A stretch of 39,946 bases of DNA, from positions 1-39,946 of the forward strand of contig CAISPG010000018.1 in assembly GCA_903887325.1 (NCBI GenBank), read 5' to 3'. The notes under the pieces were generated by a model. The model did no database searches. It had not been told where the DNA came from and was given only the letters and a program-made list of their open reading frames with translations. The first letter of the stretch is position 1, and each line of letters starts with the position of its first letter. A program made the translations under genes and the position numbers. The stretch comes from an uncultured Burkholderiales bacterium. GTDB lineage: Bacteria > Pseudomonadota > Gammaproteobacteria > Burkholderiales > Burkholderiaceae_C. Below are positions 9,616 through 18,954 of the stretch, piece after piece.

Positions 9616-10169
9616 GGGGCGTCCACCGTTTTGTCTGTCTCTTCCAACTGTATGTGTCGCCCCAGGTAGACCGCCTGCGCCAGCACGAACACCAGCATCA
9701 GGCCCATGCCACCGAACAATTTGTAATTAACCCAGGTGTCGGTATCGAAATTGAAAGCCACCAAAAGGTTGACCACGCCCATGACCATAAAAAATGCGGC
9801 CCAGGCAAACAATAAGCGAAGCCAAATGGGGTCGGGCAGCTTCAGTTGCGCCGACATGACTTTCATCAACAGGTTGCGTTTAAAAACCAGTTGTCCGATC
9901 AGCAGCACACCACCCATCAACCAATAAAGAATAGTCGGTTTCCATTTAATAAAGGTTTCATCATGGGTGAGCAAAGTGGCGCCACCGAACAAAGTGATGA
10001 TGGCCAGACTGACCCATTGCATGGGTTCGACCTTGCCGTGTTTGAAATACAGCCAGCCGATTTGCAGCAAGGTGGCGGCCATGGCCACGCCTGTCGCCAC
10101 ATAAATGCCGGCCAGTTTGAACGCGATGAAAAACAGCGCGATCGGGAAAAAATCCATCAGCATTTTCAT
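9612..10169 (-). CDS. yciB: Inner-membrane septation protein A (YciB/IspZ family)
   Basis: YciB is an inner-membrane protein linked to septation and envelope integrity. The 185-aa sequence starts [19 protein letters not shown], characteristic of the family, and has about five hydrophobic spans: roughly residues 7-40, 52-68, 78-95, 118-140 and 150-170. The ATG overlaps the msrB stop, and its own stop overlaps the bolA start. The identification is by whole-sequence resemblance; the biochemical role is not defined for the family. Confidence 0.93.
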   Translation of the reverse strand: MKMLMDFFPIALFFIAFKLAGIYVATGVAMAATLLQIGWLYFKHGKVEPMQWVSLAIITLFGGATLLTHDETFIKWKPTILYWLMGGVLLIGQLVFKRNLLMKVMSAQLKLPDPIWLRLLFAWAAFFMVMGVVNLLVAFNFDTDTWVNYKLFGGMGLMLVFVLAQAVYLGRHIQLEETDKTVDAP

Positions 10170-10582
10170 GGCTTGTCCTGCTCAGGCTCGAACGACAAGG
10201 CCGCTGAATTCATGCAATAGCGCAAGCCGGTAGGGGCAGGGCCGTCGGGAAACACATGGCCCAAATGGGCTTTGCACACAGCGCAAACGGTTTCCGTACG
10301 CGTCATGCCGTGGGCACGGTCAACCCTTTCTTCGATGGCGGTGTTGTCGCTGGCCTGGGAGAAGCTGGGCCAGCCGCAACCGGCATCAAATTTGGTGTCC
10401 GAGCTGAACAATTCGTTGTTGCAACACATGCAGCGGTACACGCCTTTGGCCCAATGCGCTTCATAGCGGCCGGTGAAGGGGCGTTCGGTGGCGGCATGCC
10501 GGGTGACTTCGTAGGCCACCGGTTCGGCGTTTTTGGCAGCCAGATGGGCCCGCCATTCGGCACTGTTTTCGGGTAGTTTCAT
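10166..10582 (-). CDS. msrB: Peptide-methionine (R)-S-oxide reductase
   Basis: MsrB repairs oxidised methionine (R form) in proteins. The chosen start ATG 10582 gives [14 protein letters not shown] and 138 aa; an upstream in-frame start at 10615 would add 11 non-conserved residues. Zinc ligands are C51/C54 (CMCC) and C100/C103 (CAVC). The catalytic cysteine is C123 in RYCMNSAAL, and GCGWPSF holds C69. HLGHVF is at 106-111. The start overlaps the selO stop, and the stop overlaps the yciB start. Pairing with selO puts two redox-related proteins in one coupled unit. Confidence 0.96.
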   Translation of the reverse strand: MKLPENSAEWRAHLAAKNAEPVAYEVTRHAATERPFTGRYEAHWAKGVYRCMCCNNELFSSDTKFDAGCGWPSFSQASDNTAIEERVDRAHGMTRTETVCAVCKAHLGHVFPDGPAPTGLRYCMNSAALSFEPEQDKP

Positions 10583-12075
10583 GAGGAACAACTGATGGAA
10601 ATGGAAGAAGCCCAATCGGGCGGAAACCCGGCCAGGTGATGAAAATCCGGGTGCTCGTCAAACGGCGTTTGCAAAACCCGCAACAGATCTGCGACACCGG
10701 AAAAGTCGCCTATTTTCGCCTGTTGAATAGCTTGCTCACCCAAATGGTTGCGCAACACGTATTTCGGATTGGTTTGCAGCATTTGCGAGGAAGTTTTCAG
10801 CAAGTCCTGGCCCTGCAGCCTGCGCTCATAAGCGGGCAGCCAGTTGTCCCAGCCCTCGTGCTGCATAAACAGGTCGCGTACTTTTTCAAAAGCCTGCGCA
10901 GGCGCCTGAGTTGCCAACAAAGCTGTTGCGTGGCTAAGGCGACGCCAGAAAATGGTGAAGTCGGTTTTTTCGGCGGCAAGTATTTTCAACTGCGATTCAA
11001 TCAACTCATGGTCGCCTGACTGTGAACCGGCGAGTCCGAGTTTGGCGGCAAAGGCCTGATCGGTCAACATGGGGTAATCTGTTTTAAAGCTTTCCAGCGC
11101 CGCCACCGCCATGTCCTGGTCTTCAATCAGCGGCAGCATGGCTTGGCCCAGACAAAATAAATTCCAGTAAGCGACTTGCGGCTGTCTGGCGTAAGCGTAA
11201 CGCCCTTGGTGGTCTGAATGGTTGCAAACATGCGCCGGGTCAAAACCATCCAGAAACTGAAACGGTCCGTAGTCAATGGTCAAGCCCAGCAAGCTCATGT
11301 TGTCTGTGTTCATCACGCCGTGGCAAAAACCGACAGCCTGCCATTGCGCCAGCATTTCAGCGGTCAACCGGGTAACTCGGGCCAGCATAGCGGTGTAACG
11401 CTTTGGCCCCGCCTCTACAGACAGCAGATGAGGAAAATGCTTTGCGATGAAATGGTCAACCAGCAGTTGCAAGGATGCGGTGTCACCATTAGCGGCGAAA
11501 TGTTGCAAGTGGCCGAAACGCAAAAAACTGGGTGCTACGCGGGTCACCACGGCGGCGGTTTCCAATTCCTCGCGCAGCACGCGATCCGGCGAACCGGTCA
11601 GGCACAGCGCACGGGTGGTGGGAATGCCCAGGCCGTGCATGGCTTCGCTGCACAAAAACTCGCGGATGCTGGAGCGCAGCACCGCGCGGCCGTCGCCCAT
11701 GCGCGAATACGGTGTCAGACCGGCGCCTTTGAGTTGAAATTCCTGAGGGCCTATGGCGGTGTCTAGCAAGCCAAGAGACAAGGCCCGCCCGTCACCGAGT
11801 TGACCGGCCCAGACTCCAAATTGGTGACCGCTGTAAACGCTGGCAAACGGCTGGCTGCCGGGAAGGACAGAGTTACCAGAAAGAGCAGAAAGTAACTTTT
11901 CGCTATCCCACTTATGTACCGGCCAGCCTAATTGCTCGGCCAAGGCGTGGTTACGCGCCACCCAATGCACATTGCTCAATGGTGTGGGCTGAACGCCGGT
12001 GTAAAAAGCTGTCCCCAAAGCGTCATAGGGATGCTGCCAATCCAAGGTGAATTCAATGGTTTGTGAAGATTGCAT
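10579..12075 (-). CDS. selO: Protein adenylyltransferase SelO (YdiU family)
   Basis: SelO is a pseudokinase-fold enzyme that transfers AMP from ATP to proteins and is tied to redox stress. The motifs match the family: [34 protein letters not shown], then CHGVMNTDN and TIDYGPF. Counting from the alternative GTG start at 12090, key residues are K121, E144, D263, N264 and D273; subtract 5 for the ATG at 12075 that I prefer (498 aa). The protein ends in SCSS; this C-terminal cysteine is the position held by selenocysteine in eukaryotic SelO. The 5' end overlaps a palindrome at 12082-12093. It heads the minus-strand group. Confidence 0.94.
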   Translation of the reverse strand: MQSSQTIEFTLDWQHPYDALGTAFYTGVQPTPLSNVHWVARNHALAEQLGWPVHKWDSEKLLSALSGNSVLPGSQPFASVYSGHQFGVWAGQLGDGRALSLGLLDTAIGPQEFQLKGAGLTPYSRMGDGRAVLRSSIREFLCSEAMHGLGIPTTRALCLTGSPDRVLREELETAAVVTRVAPSFLRFGHLQHFAANGDTASLQLLVDHFIAKHFPHLLSVEAGPKRYTAMLARVTRLTAEMLAQWQAVGFCHGVMNTDNMSLLGLTIDYGPFQFLDGFDPAHVCNHSDHQGRYAYARQPQVAYWNLFCLGQAMLPLIEDQDMAVAALESFKTDYPMLTDQAFAAKLGLAGSQSGDHELIESQLKILAAEKTDFTIFWRRLSHATALLATQAPAQAFEKVRDLFMQHEGWDNWLPAYERRLQGQDLLKTSSQMLQTNPKYVLRNHLGEQAIQQAKIGDFSGVADLLRVLQTPFDEHPDFHHLAGFPPDWASSISISCSS

Positions 12076-12081
12076 CGCCTG

Positions 12082-12093
12082 ATTGTGCACAAT
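12082..12093. promoter_or_regulatory. 12-bp perfect palindrome in the selO / acyl-CoA ligase divergent region
   Basis: ATTGTGCACAAT is a perfect inverted repeat placed between the divergent selO and ligase genes. It could be an operator, but it is short, occurs once here, and matches no regulator I can name. It overlaps the alternative selO GTG start. Confidence 0.25.
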
Positions 12094-12145
12094 ACGCGAA
12101 AAATAGGTGCTGAAGTGCCATTCAAAGACTTACAAGGAGATACCC

Positions 12146-13771
12146 ATGTTGGGATTGATGCAGCAACAAAAACTTTTGATATCGGACATGATTGAGTTCG
12201 CCGAAAAGCATCACGGCGACACCGATATCGTTTCCCGACGTGTCGAAGGCGACATTCACCGCAGCAACTGGGCCACCATAGCCGCCCGCTCGCGTCAGTT
12301 GGCCAATGCCCTGGATAGCTGGCAGATCCCGGTCGGCGACAGAGTCGCCACGCTGGCCTGGAACGGTTACCGGCACCTGGAGTTGTACTTCGGCGTCAGC
12401 GGCAGCGGACGGGTGTTGCACACCTTGAATCCGCGTCTTCATCCCGAGCAAGTGGTCTGGATCGTCAACCACGCCGAAGACAGCGTGCTGTGTTTTGACA
12501 TGACTTTTCTGCCCATCGTGCAGAAAATCCTCCAGGATTGCCCCACGGTCAAGCACTGGGTCGCGATGTGCGATGCTGACAAATTGCCTACAGACAGTGG
12601 CGTCCCCGGCCTGGTCAGCTACGAGGCTTGGATGTCTCAACAATCAACCGGCTACGCCTGGCCCGAACTCGATGAAAACGCCGCCTCTTGCATGTGCTAC
12701 ACCAGCGGCACCACCGGCAACCCCAAGGCCGCTGTTTACAGCCACCGCTCAACTTTGCTTCACGCCTACGCCTGCGCTTTACCCGATGTCATGTGTTTGT
12801 CGGCGCGCGACAGCGTGCTGCCCGTGGTACCCATGTTCCATGTGAATGCATGGGGCATTCCGTACAGCGCAGCCATGGTCGGTTGCAAACTGGTGTTCCC
12901 CGGCCCGGCGCTGGACGGCAAATCCGTTTACGAATTGCTGGAAGCAGAAAAAGTCACTCTGGCCGCCGGTGTACCCACGGTTTGGCAAATGCTGCTCGGC
13001 CACATCAAGGCCGGAGGTTTGCGCTTCAATTTCCTCAAACGCACCGTCATCGGCGGTTCGGCCTGTCCGCCCGCCATGATTCAGGCTTTCAATGACGACT
13101 ATGGCGTGGAAGTGCTGCACGCCTGGGGCATGACCGAGCTCAGTCCGCTGGGAACCTTGTGCACGTTAAAGAACAAACACTTGGAATTGCCGCCCGACGA
13201 GCAGATGAAAATCCGCTTGAAACAAGGTCGTGCCATCTTCGGTATCGATTTCAAAATCGTGGATGAACTGGGTGTGGAGCAACCTAACGACGGCAAGGCC
13301 TACGGCGACTTGCTGGTCAAAGGCCCCTGGGTGATACGCGAATATTTCAAGCAGGAAGGCCCGTCACCGCTGGTCGGCGGCTGGTTTCCCACCGGCGATG
13401 TGGCCACCGTCGACCCCGAAGGCTTTATGCAAATCACCGACCGCAGCAAGGACGTGATCAAGTCCGGCGGCGAATGGATCAGTTCCATCGATGTGGAGAA
13501 CATTGCCATGGCCCACCCCGATGTCGCCATGGCCGCCTGTATAGGCATGGCGCATCCCAAATGGGATGAAAGACCGGTGGTGGTGGTGGTGAAAAAAACC
13601 GGCAGTGCGCTGACAGCGGCGGAGTTGTTGAAATTCTACGAAGGCAAAATCGCCAAATGGCAAGTGCCTGATGATGTTTTGTTTGTCGACTCGATTCCAT
13701 TGGGCGCCACCGGCAAAATGTTGAAAACACGCTTGCGTGAACAACTTGCCGACTACTGCTTGCCGTCATAA
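12146..13771 (+). CDS. AMP-forming fatty-acid/carboxylate-CoA ligase
   Basis: The enzyme activates a carboxylic acid to its CoA thioester with ATP via an acyl-adenylate. ATG 12146 is preceded by AAGGAGA with 5 nt spacing, so I prefer it to the upstream ATG at 12107; the protein is 541 aa. The P-loop YTSGTTGNPK is at 185-194. HAWGMTELSPLGTL is the A5-type motif. FPTGDVA and a GEWISS motif near 441 follow, and the C-terminal catalytic lysine is K524 (GATGKMLKT). It is closest to medium/long-chain acyl-CoA ligases of the AlkK/DmdB kind. It lies 75 nt before the livJ-like gene, so it probably belongs to the same unit. The chain length of the substrate is unknown. Confidence 0.9.
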   Translation: MLGLMQQQKLLISDMIEFAEKHHGDTDIVSRRVEGDIHRSNWATIAARSRQLANALDSWQIPVGDRVATLAWNGYRHLELYFGVSGSGRVLHTLNPRLHPEQVVWIVNHAEDSVLCFDMTFLPIVQKILQDCPTVKHWVAMCDADKLPTDSGVPGLVSYEAWMSQQSTGYAWPELDENAASCMCYTSGTTGNPKAAVYSHRSTLLHAYACALPDVMCLSARDSVLPVVPMFHVNAWGIPYSAAMVGCKLVFPGPALDGKSVYELLEAEKVTLAAGVPTVWQMLLGHIKAGGLRFNFLKRTVIGGSACPPAMIQAFNDDYGVEVLHAWGMTELSPLGTLCTLKNKHLELPPDEQMKIRLKQGRAIFGIDFKIVDELGVEQPNDGKAYGDLLVKGPWVIREYFKQEGPSPLVGGWFPTGDVATVDPEGFMQITDRSKDVIKSGGEWISSIDVENIAMAHPDVAMAACIGMAHPKWDERPVVVVVKKTGSALTAAELLKFYEGKIAKWQVPDDVLFVDSIPLGATGKMLKTRLREQLADYCLPS

Positions 13772-13846
13772 TTCATTCGGGCATTCACTTGCAGGTATAA
13801 CCCTGACTTTACTTAATTCTGGTTGATGAATTTCTAGGAGATAAAA

Positions 13847-15076
13847 ATGGTGTTTCGCAAAACCGGTTTGGCTTTGTTGCTGTGTGGCTTGTTTTCAGTG
13901 GCGGCCTTCGCGCAAAAAGGCGAAACAGTCAAAATTGCTTTTATTGATCCCATGTCAGGTTTGATGGCGCCAGTCGGCACTAACCAGCTCAAAACCCTGC
14001 AATACCTGACCGAGGAATACAACAAATCCAACCCGGCCGGTGTGAAGTTTGAAATCATCGGCCTGGACAACAAACTCAGCCCGGCTGAAAGTCTGAACCA
14101 GCTGAAATCCGCCATGGATCAGGGCGTGCGTTACATCACCCAAGGCGATGGCTCTTCAGTGGCCGGTGCCTTGGTCGATGCAGTGAACAAGCACAATGAG
14201 CGCAATCCGGGCAAGGAAATTGTTTACCTCAACCACTCCGCAGTCGACCCTGACCTGACCAACAGCAAATGCAGCTACTGGCATTTCCGCTTTGACGCAG
14301 ATACCTCCATGAAAATGGAAGCCATCACCACGTTCATCAAAGAATTGCCTGACGTGAAAAAAGTGTATTTGCTGAACCAGAATTACTCGCACGGCCAGCA
14401 AGTGGCCAAGTACGCCAAGGAAACGCTGTCACGCAAACGCCCCGACATTCAAATTGTCGGAGAAGATTTACACCCGTTGGCGCAAGTGCGTGACTTCGCA
14501 CCTTACATTGCCAAGATCAAGGCCTCGGGTGCAGATTCTGTGATCACCGGCAACTGGGGCTCTGACCTGTCATTGCTGGTCAAAGCAGCCAACGAAGGCG
14601 GATACACAGGCAAGTTCTTTACCTATTACACCGGTGTCAGCGGCACGCCTACCGCGCTTGGTCAAAGTGCAGCCGGTCGCGTGTTCCAGGTTTCTTACGC
14701 TCACTACAACATGAGCGGTCCCATGACCAAATATCGGGACGGTTTCAAAGCCAAATTCAATGACGATTTGTACACCGGTTCCATGATCAGCATTTTTGAT
14801 TTGCTGACCGGCGCCATGGCACAGGCCAAATCCACCGACCCGGTGAAAGTGGCTGCCGCCATGCACGGTTACAAATTCAAGGGCTTTAACGGTGACATGG
14901 AAATGCGCAAGTACGACCACCAGTTGCAGCAAACCCTGTTCATCTCGGTTTGGCAAAAGGCGGATAAAAAATACCCGTACAGCCCGGAAAACACCGGCAT
15001 GACCCTGGCTCCGGTGAAAACCTTCGAGCCCTATGTGTCAAGCACACCGACCAGCTGCCAAATGAAAATGCCTTGA
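13847..15076 (+). CDS. livJ: Branched-chain-amino-acid-type ABC transporter, periplasmic binding protein
   Basis: This protein captures the substrate in the periplasm for the LivHMGF-type permease. Residues 1-22 are a signal peptide (MVFRKTGLALLLCGLFSVAAFA), with no lipobox cysteine, so it should be soluble. The mature part shows the type I periplasmic fold: VKIAFIDPMSGLMAPVG at the start, a tandem ligand-binding domain, and DLLTGAMAQA near the C-terminus. The length (409 aa) is slightly above average. AGGAGA lies 6 nt before the ATG. The family binds amino acids, amides, urea and various carboxylates; the acyl-CoA genes around it argue for an organic acid. Confidence 0.88.
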   Translation: MVFRKTGLALLLCGLFSVAAFAQKGETVKIAFIDPMSGLMAPVGTNQLKTLQYLTEEYNKSNPAGVKFEIIGLDNKLSPAESLNQLKSAMDQGVRYITQGDGSSVAGALVDAVNKHNERNPGKEIVYLNHSAVDPDLTNSKCSYWHFRFDADTSMKMEAITTFIKELPDVKKVYLLNQNYSHGQQVAKYAKETLSRKRPDIQIVGEDLHPLAQVRDFAPYIAKIKASGADSVITGNWGSDLSLLVKAANEGGYTGKFFTYYTGVSGTPTALGQSAAGRVFQVSYAHYNMSGPMTKYRDGFKAKFNDDLYTGSMISIFDLLTGAMAQAKSTDPVKVAAAMHGYKFKGFNGDMEMRKYDHQLQQTLFISVWQKADKKYPYSPENTGMTLAPVKTFEPYVSSTPTSCQMKMP

Positions 15077-15143
15077 TGTGAACCGCGCAGTGCGTTTCGA
15101 TCATTTTTACAGCCCGGCAACAAGCAGCTTCGGTACCTGAGCC

Positions 15144-16172
15144 ATGGAGTTTTTCGTCATCTCCATGCTCAATGGTTTGAGCTACGGCCTGCTGCTGTTC
15201 ATGCTGAGTTCAGGCCTGACGCTGATCTTCAGCATGATGGGCGTACTCAATTTCGCCCACGCCAGTTTTTACATGCTGGGGGCTTATTTCGGCTATACGC
15301 TCAGCGGTGTCTTCGGTTTCTGGCCTGCTTTGTTTTTGGCGCCTGTATTGACCGGTGCTGCCGGTGCGGTATTTGAAAGTCAGGTGCTGCGCAAGGTTCA
15401 CAAAATGGGCCACGTGTCTGAATTGCTGGTGACTTTTGGCTTGTCCTACATCGTGCTGGAACTGGTACAACTGATTTGGGGCCGGGTCGCGGTGGAATTC
15501 AATCCTCCGGCTTTTTTGCAAGGCCCTGTGTTCACCCTGATCAACCATTCGCAACAAGGTTTGTCGCTGGTCAGCGGCGAAGCAGGCGCGCTTTGTCAGG
15601 CTGCCGAAGGCGTGCGTGTGGTGTGTTCGCCGTTTCCTGCTACGCGCGGTTTTGTCATGCTGACTGCGATGTTGATGGTGGTCAGCTTGTGGTGGGTGCT
15701 TACAAAAACCCGTGCCGGTCTGATCATTCAAGCCGCACTCACGCACCCGCAAACCGTTGAAACCCTGGGCCACAACGTTCCGCGTATTTTCATGCTGGTG
15801 TTCGCCATGGGCACAGGACTGGCCGGTCTCGCCGGAGTGATCGGCGGCTTTACCTTTATCACAGAACCGGCCATGGCCGCTACCGTCGGCTCTGTGGTGT
15901 TCGTCGTTGTGGTTGTCGGCGGCATGGGCTCGCTCAGCGGGGCTTTTCTGGCCTCGCTGGTCATTGGCATCGTACAAACTTTTGCGGTGGCCGTGGATTA
16001 CTCGCTGATGCAATTGCTCGCGGATGCCGGCCTGGTCTTATCCGCTCACTGGCAAGACAACACCATGTTGAAACTGTCGGTTTCCCAGGTGGCACCTATT
16101 CTTCCTTACCTGTTTTTGGTCTTGATTTTGATATTCCGTCCGCGCGGCCTGTTGGGTAAGCGGGAGACCTGA
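15144..16172 (+). CDS. livH: ABC transporter permease, LivH type
   Basis: This is an inner-membrane subunit of the importer. The 342-aa protein starts MEFFVISMLNGLSYGLLLFM and contains the family segment GVLNFAHASFYMLGAY. It has about eight hydrophobic spans, with the cytoplasmic coupling loop around GLIIQAALTHPQTVETLGHNV. Two soluble stretches, near residues 115-160 and 285-310, are longer than in E. coli LivH. It follows livJ by 67 nt and precedes livM by 1 nt. No strong ribosome site is visible before the ATG. Confidence 0.9.
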   Translation: MEFFVISMLNGLSYGLLLFMLSSGLTLIFSMMGVLNFAHASFYMLGAYFGYTLSGVFGFWPALFLAPVLTGAAGAVFESQVLRKVHKMGHVSELLVTFGLSYIVLELVQLIWGRVAVEFNPPAFLQGPVFTLINHSQQGLSLVSGEAGALCQAAEGVRVVCSPFPATRGFVMLTAMLMVVSLWWVLTKTRAGLIIQAALTHPQTVETLGHNVPRIFMLVFAMGTGLAGLAGVIGGFTFITEPAMAATVGSVVFVVVVVGGMGSLSGAFLASLVIGIVQTFAVAVDYSLMQLLADAGLVLSAHWQDNTMLKLSVSQVAPILPYLFLVLILIFRPRGLLGKRET

Positions 16173-16173
16173 T

Positions 16174-17457
16174 ATGCCGACCATCCAAGCGAATAATGAT
16201 TCTTTCAACCTGACGTTGTGGCTGGGTTTTGCGCTGGTGTTGCTGGTGGTGCCTTGGGTGTTCACCAGCAATTTGTCCATGACCATGTTGTCTCAAATGG
16301 GCATAGCCATCATTGCCTGCCTGTCTTACAACCTGTTGCTGGGGCAGGGCGGCATGCTGAGTTTCGGCCACGCGGTTTACAGCGGCATGGGCAGTTACCT
16401 CACCATTCATGCACTCAACGCAGTCAGCCAAGGCAACTTGCACTTGCCTGTGACCTTGCTGCCTTTGATCGGCGGCTTGGCTGGTATGGCTTTCGCTGTG
16501 TTGCTGGGTTTTGTCACCACACGCAAATCAGGTACGGCGTTTTCCATGATCACTTTGGGCATGGCAGAGTTGGTGTTCGCCATGTCTTTGATGTTTGCCG
16601 AGTTCTTCGGCGGCGAAGCCGGGGTATCCGGCAACCGGGTGGCCGGTGAAGTCTTTCTGGGTATCAACTACGGCCCGCAGCGGCAGGTGTATTACCTGAT
16701 AGCGGCTTACACCTTTGTCTGCGTGGCGCTGCTTTACGTGCTGACACAAACCCCTTTGGGCCGTATTTTGAACGCGGTGCGCGACAACCCGGAGCGCGTC
16801 GAGTTCATTGGTTACAACACCCAGAAAGTGCGCTATAGGGCTTTCATCATTGCCGGCTTTTTTGCAGGCATTGCCGGCGGACTTGGTGCCTTGAATTTCG
16901 AAATAGTCACGGCCGAAGTGGTGGGGCCGGCGCGCTCCGGCGCTTATTTGCTGTTCACTTTTCTTGGCGGGGCCACCTTCTTTTTCGGCCCTATTCTGGG
17001 CGGCATTCTCATGGTGCTGGCTTTTGTGCTGCTGTCGGAATTGACCAAAGCCTGGCTGCTTTATCTGGGCATGATTTTTCTGTTCATGGTGGTGTATGCG
17101 CCCGGTGGTTTTGCCGGACTCATCATGATGAATGTTCGCGTGATCAAAGCCGGGGCATTTGCACGCTTGCGCCTCACTTATGCCGGGCTTTTTGTTGCTG
17201 CGCTGTTGATGCTGGCCGGGGCAAGTTCCTTGATAGAAATGATTTACCACCTGCAATTGAATGCGGCCATCGGCCCGGTGCTGAATTTTGCAGGCATGGC
17301 GCTGGACACCAGCAGTTCTAGTACATGGATCAGCGCGGCTTTGATCTTGCTGTTGGGCCTGGCCTTTTTTGAATGGGTCAGGCGGCGCTTTGTCACTGCA
17401 TGGGAACAAATACAAACCGAACTGGCGCAGCAGACGGCGCGCAAGGAGCTTGCATGA
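16174..17457 (+). CDS. livM: ABC transporter permease, LivM type, with a C-terminal membrane extension
   Basis: This is the second permease subunit. The LivM core occupies about residues 10-320: LSYNLLLGQGGMLSFGHAVY near 50, GRILNAVRDNPERVEFIGYN as the coupling loop, and FLGGATFFFGPILGG. The remaining ~100 residues (330-427) add two more hydrophobic spans (AGLFVAALLMLAGASSL and WISAALILLLGLAFFEWV) and a basic tail that the core family lacks. The stop overlaps the livG start. Core assignment is firm; the role of the extension is unknown. Confidence 0.9.
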   Translation: MPTIQANNDSFNLTLWLGFALVLLVVPWVFTSNLSMTMLSQMGIAIIACLSYNLLLGQGGMLSFGHAVYSGMGSYLTIHALNAVSQGNLHLPVTLLPLIGGLAGMAFAVLLGFVTTRKSGTAFSMITLGMAELVFAMSLMFAEFFGGEAGVSGNRVAGEVFLGINYGPQRQVYYLIAAYTFVCVALLYVLTQTPLGRILNAVRDNPERVEFIGYNTQKVRYRAFIIAGFFAGIAGGLGALNFEIVTAEVVGPARSGAYLLFTFLGGATFFFGPILGGILMVLAFVLLSELTKAWLLYLGMIFLFMVVYAPGGFAGLIMMNVRVIKAGAFARLRLTYAGLFVAALLMLAGASSLIEMIYHLQLNAAIGPVLNFAGMALDTSSSSTWISAALILLLGLAFFEWVRRRFVTAWEQIQTELAQQTARKELA

Positions 17458-18218
17458 GTCAAGCACATTCGCTGGTTGTGACAAATCTGCGCAAGCAGTT
17501 CGGTAAAACGGAAATCATCCGTGGCGTTGACCTGGCTGTGAACGCCGGTGAGCGCGTCGCCATCATCGGTCCTAACGGTGCCGGTAAATCCACTTTGTTT
17601 AACCTGATCAGCGGACGTTTTGCCCCGAGCAGCGGTGAAATCTATTTGCACGGGCAACGCATAGACGGATTGAAACCTTTCGAGATCAACCGCCAGGGTT
17701 TGTCGCGCAGTTTTCAAATCACCAATATATTTCCCAAGCTCAGCGTGTTAGAAAACCTGCGCTGCTCTGTTTTGTGGAGCCTGGGTCACCGCTACAGTTT
17801 CTGGTCATTTCTCAGCCGTCTCAAGGACGCGAACGAGTTGGCGAACGAATGGATGCAGCGCATACATTTGGCGCACAAAAGCGAAGTGCTGGCCATGAAC
17901 CTGACTTATGCCGAACAACGGGCGCTGGAAATCGGTATCACCATGGCCGGTGGTGCCGACGTGGTCTTGCTTGACGAACCCACGGCTGGCATGAGCAAAA
18001 GTGAAACAGAGCGTTTCATTGAGCTCATCAAAACCGTCACCCGGGGCAAAACCTTGCTCACGGTTGAACACGACATGGGCGTGGTGTTCGGTCTGGCAGA
18101 CAAAATTGCCGTGCTCGTCTATGGTGAAATCATTGCCTTTGACACGCCGGATGCGGTTCGCTCCAACCCCCGCGTGCAGGAAGCCTACCTGGGCAGCATG
18201 GAAGAACAAGGCCACTGA
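17454..18218 (+). CDS. livG: ABC transporter ATP-binding protein, LivG type
   Basis: This is a cytoplasmic ATPase of the importer, 254 aa. ATG 17454 overlaps the livM stop and follows AAGGAG at 17443-17448, so it is preferred to an upstream in-frame start at 17373. Walker A is canonical (GPNGAGKST, about residues 38-46). The signature is the LivG variant LTYAEQRALEIG. Walker B is VVLLDEPTAGMS, and the switch histidine lies in TVEHDMGVVFGLAD. It pairs with the LivF subunit immediately downstream. Confidence 0.93.
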   Translation: MSQAHSLVVTNLRKQFGKTEIIRGVDLAVNAGERVAIIGPNGAGKSTLFNLISGRFAPSSGEIYLHGQRIDGLKPFEINRQGLSRSFQITNIFPKLSVLENLRCSVLWSLGHRYSFWSFLSRLKDANELANEWMQRIHLAHKSEVLAMNLTYAEQRALEIGITMAGGADVVLLDEPTAGMSKSETERFIELIKTVTRGKTLLTVEHDMGVVFGLADKIAVLVYGEIIAFDTPDAVRSNPRVQEAYLGSMEEQGH

Positions 18219-18220
18219 CC

Positions 18221-18916
18221 ATGTTGCAAATTGACCAACTCCATGCGTATTACGGCAAAAGCCATGTGTTGCAAGGCGTGAGTTTTTCCGTCGGGCAAGG
18301 CGAAATTGTGGCTTTGCTGGGGCGCAACGGTTCCGGGCGCTCAACCACCGCCAAAGCCATCATGGGTTTGGTGGAGTGTGAAGGACGTATGAGTTTCAAA
18401 GGCCAAAGCCTGATCAAACGCAAGCCATTTGACATTGCCCACATGGGCCTGGGCTACGTGCCGGAAAACCGCGACATCTTTCCCAAGCTGACGGTGCATC
18501 AAAACCTCTTGTTGGGCTTGAAAGGCGACAAGCCCGCAGGTCGCTGGGATTTTGAGGACATGTACCAGTTGTTCCCGCGATTGCGCGAACGCCAGCACAC
18601 CGAAGCCGGTGTGCTCTCAGGCGGTGAACAGCAAATGCTGACTTTGTGCCGCACGCTCATGGGTGACCCTGAACTCATCATCATTGATGAACCCACGGAA
18701 GGTCTGGCACCCAAGATTGTTGAACTCGTCGGTCAGTTTTTGCGCGAACTGCGAAATCGCGGCGTGTCGCTGCTGCTGATCGAACAAAAGCTGACCATTG
18801 CCATGCAAATCTCCGACAGGGCGCTGGTCATGGGTCACGGCAATATCGTGTTTGACGGCACCCCGGCGCAGCTCAGAGAAGACGTGGGTGTGCGAAAAGA
18901 ATGGCTGGAAGTTTGA
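18221..18916 (+). CDS. livF: ABC transporter ATP-binding protein, LivF type, with Arg replacing the Walker A Lys
   Basis: This is the second ATPase subunit, 231 aa, starting 2 nt after livG. The order of motifs is normal: AYYGKSHVLQGVSFSV, Walker A, GLGYVPENRDIFPKLTV, signature LSGGEQQMLTL, Walker B LIIIDEPTEGL, and LLIEQKL. The Walker A reads GRNGSGRST: the invariant phosphate-binding lysine is arginine (CGC codon, near 18335). All other motifs are intact and the gene is not otherwise decayed. I have a recollection of similar GRST forms in Burkholderiales homologues, so it may be lineage-specific. Confidence 0.92.
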   Translation: MLQIDQLHAYYGKSHVLQGVSFSVGQGEIVALLGRNGSGRSTTAKAIMGLVECEGRMSFKGQSLIKRKPFDIAHMGLGYVPENRDIFPKLTVHQNLLLGLKGDKPAGRWDFEDMYQLFPRLRERQHTEAGVLSGGEQQMLTLCRTLMGDPELIIIDEPTEGLAPKIVELVGQFLRELRNRGVSLLLIEQKLTIAMQISDRALVMGHGNIVFDGTPAQLREDVGVRKEWLEV

Positions 18917-18938
18917 GCCTAAACGCTTAACTTGCGTC

Positions 18939-18944
18939 TACAAT
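18939..18944 (+). promoter_or_regulatory. Candidate -10 element (TACAAT) upstream of the FadB-like gene
   Basis: TACAAT lies 58 bp before the FadB-like ATG, and the 14-bp palindrome begins 11 bp after it. No convincing -35 sits at 16-18 bp; TTGAGC at 18913-18918 is 20 bp away. The prediction is weak. Confidence 0.3.
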
Positions 18945-18954
18945 CGTTTAAAAA

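Noticed and set aside
10579-10600. Selenocysteine in SelO
   Set aside because: The C-terminal residue is encoded by an ordinary cysteine codon and the only TGA is the normal stop.
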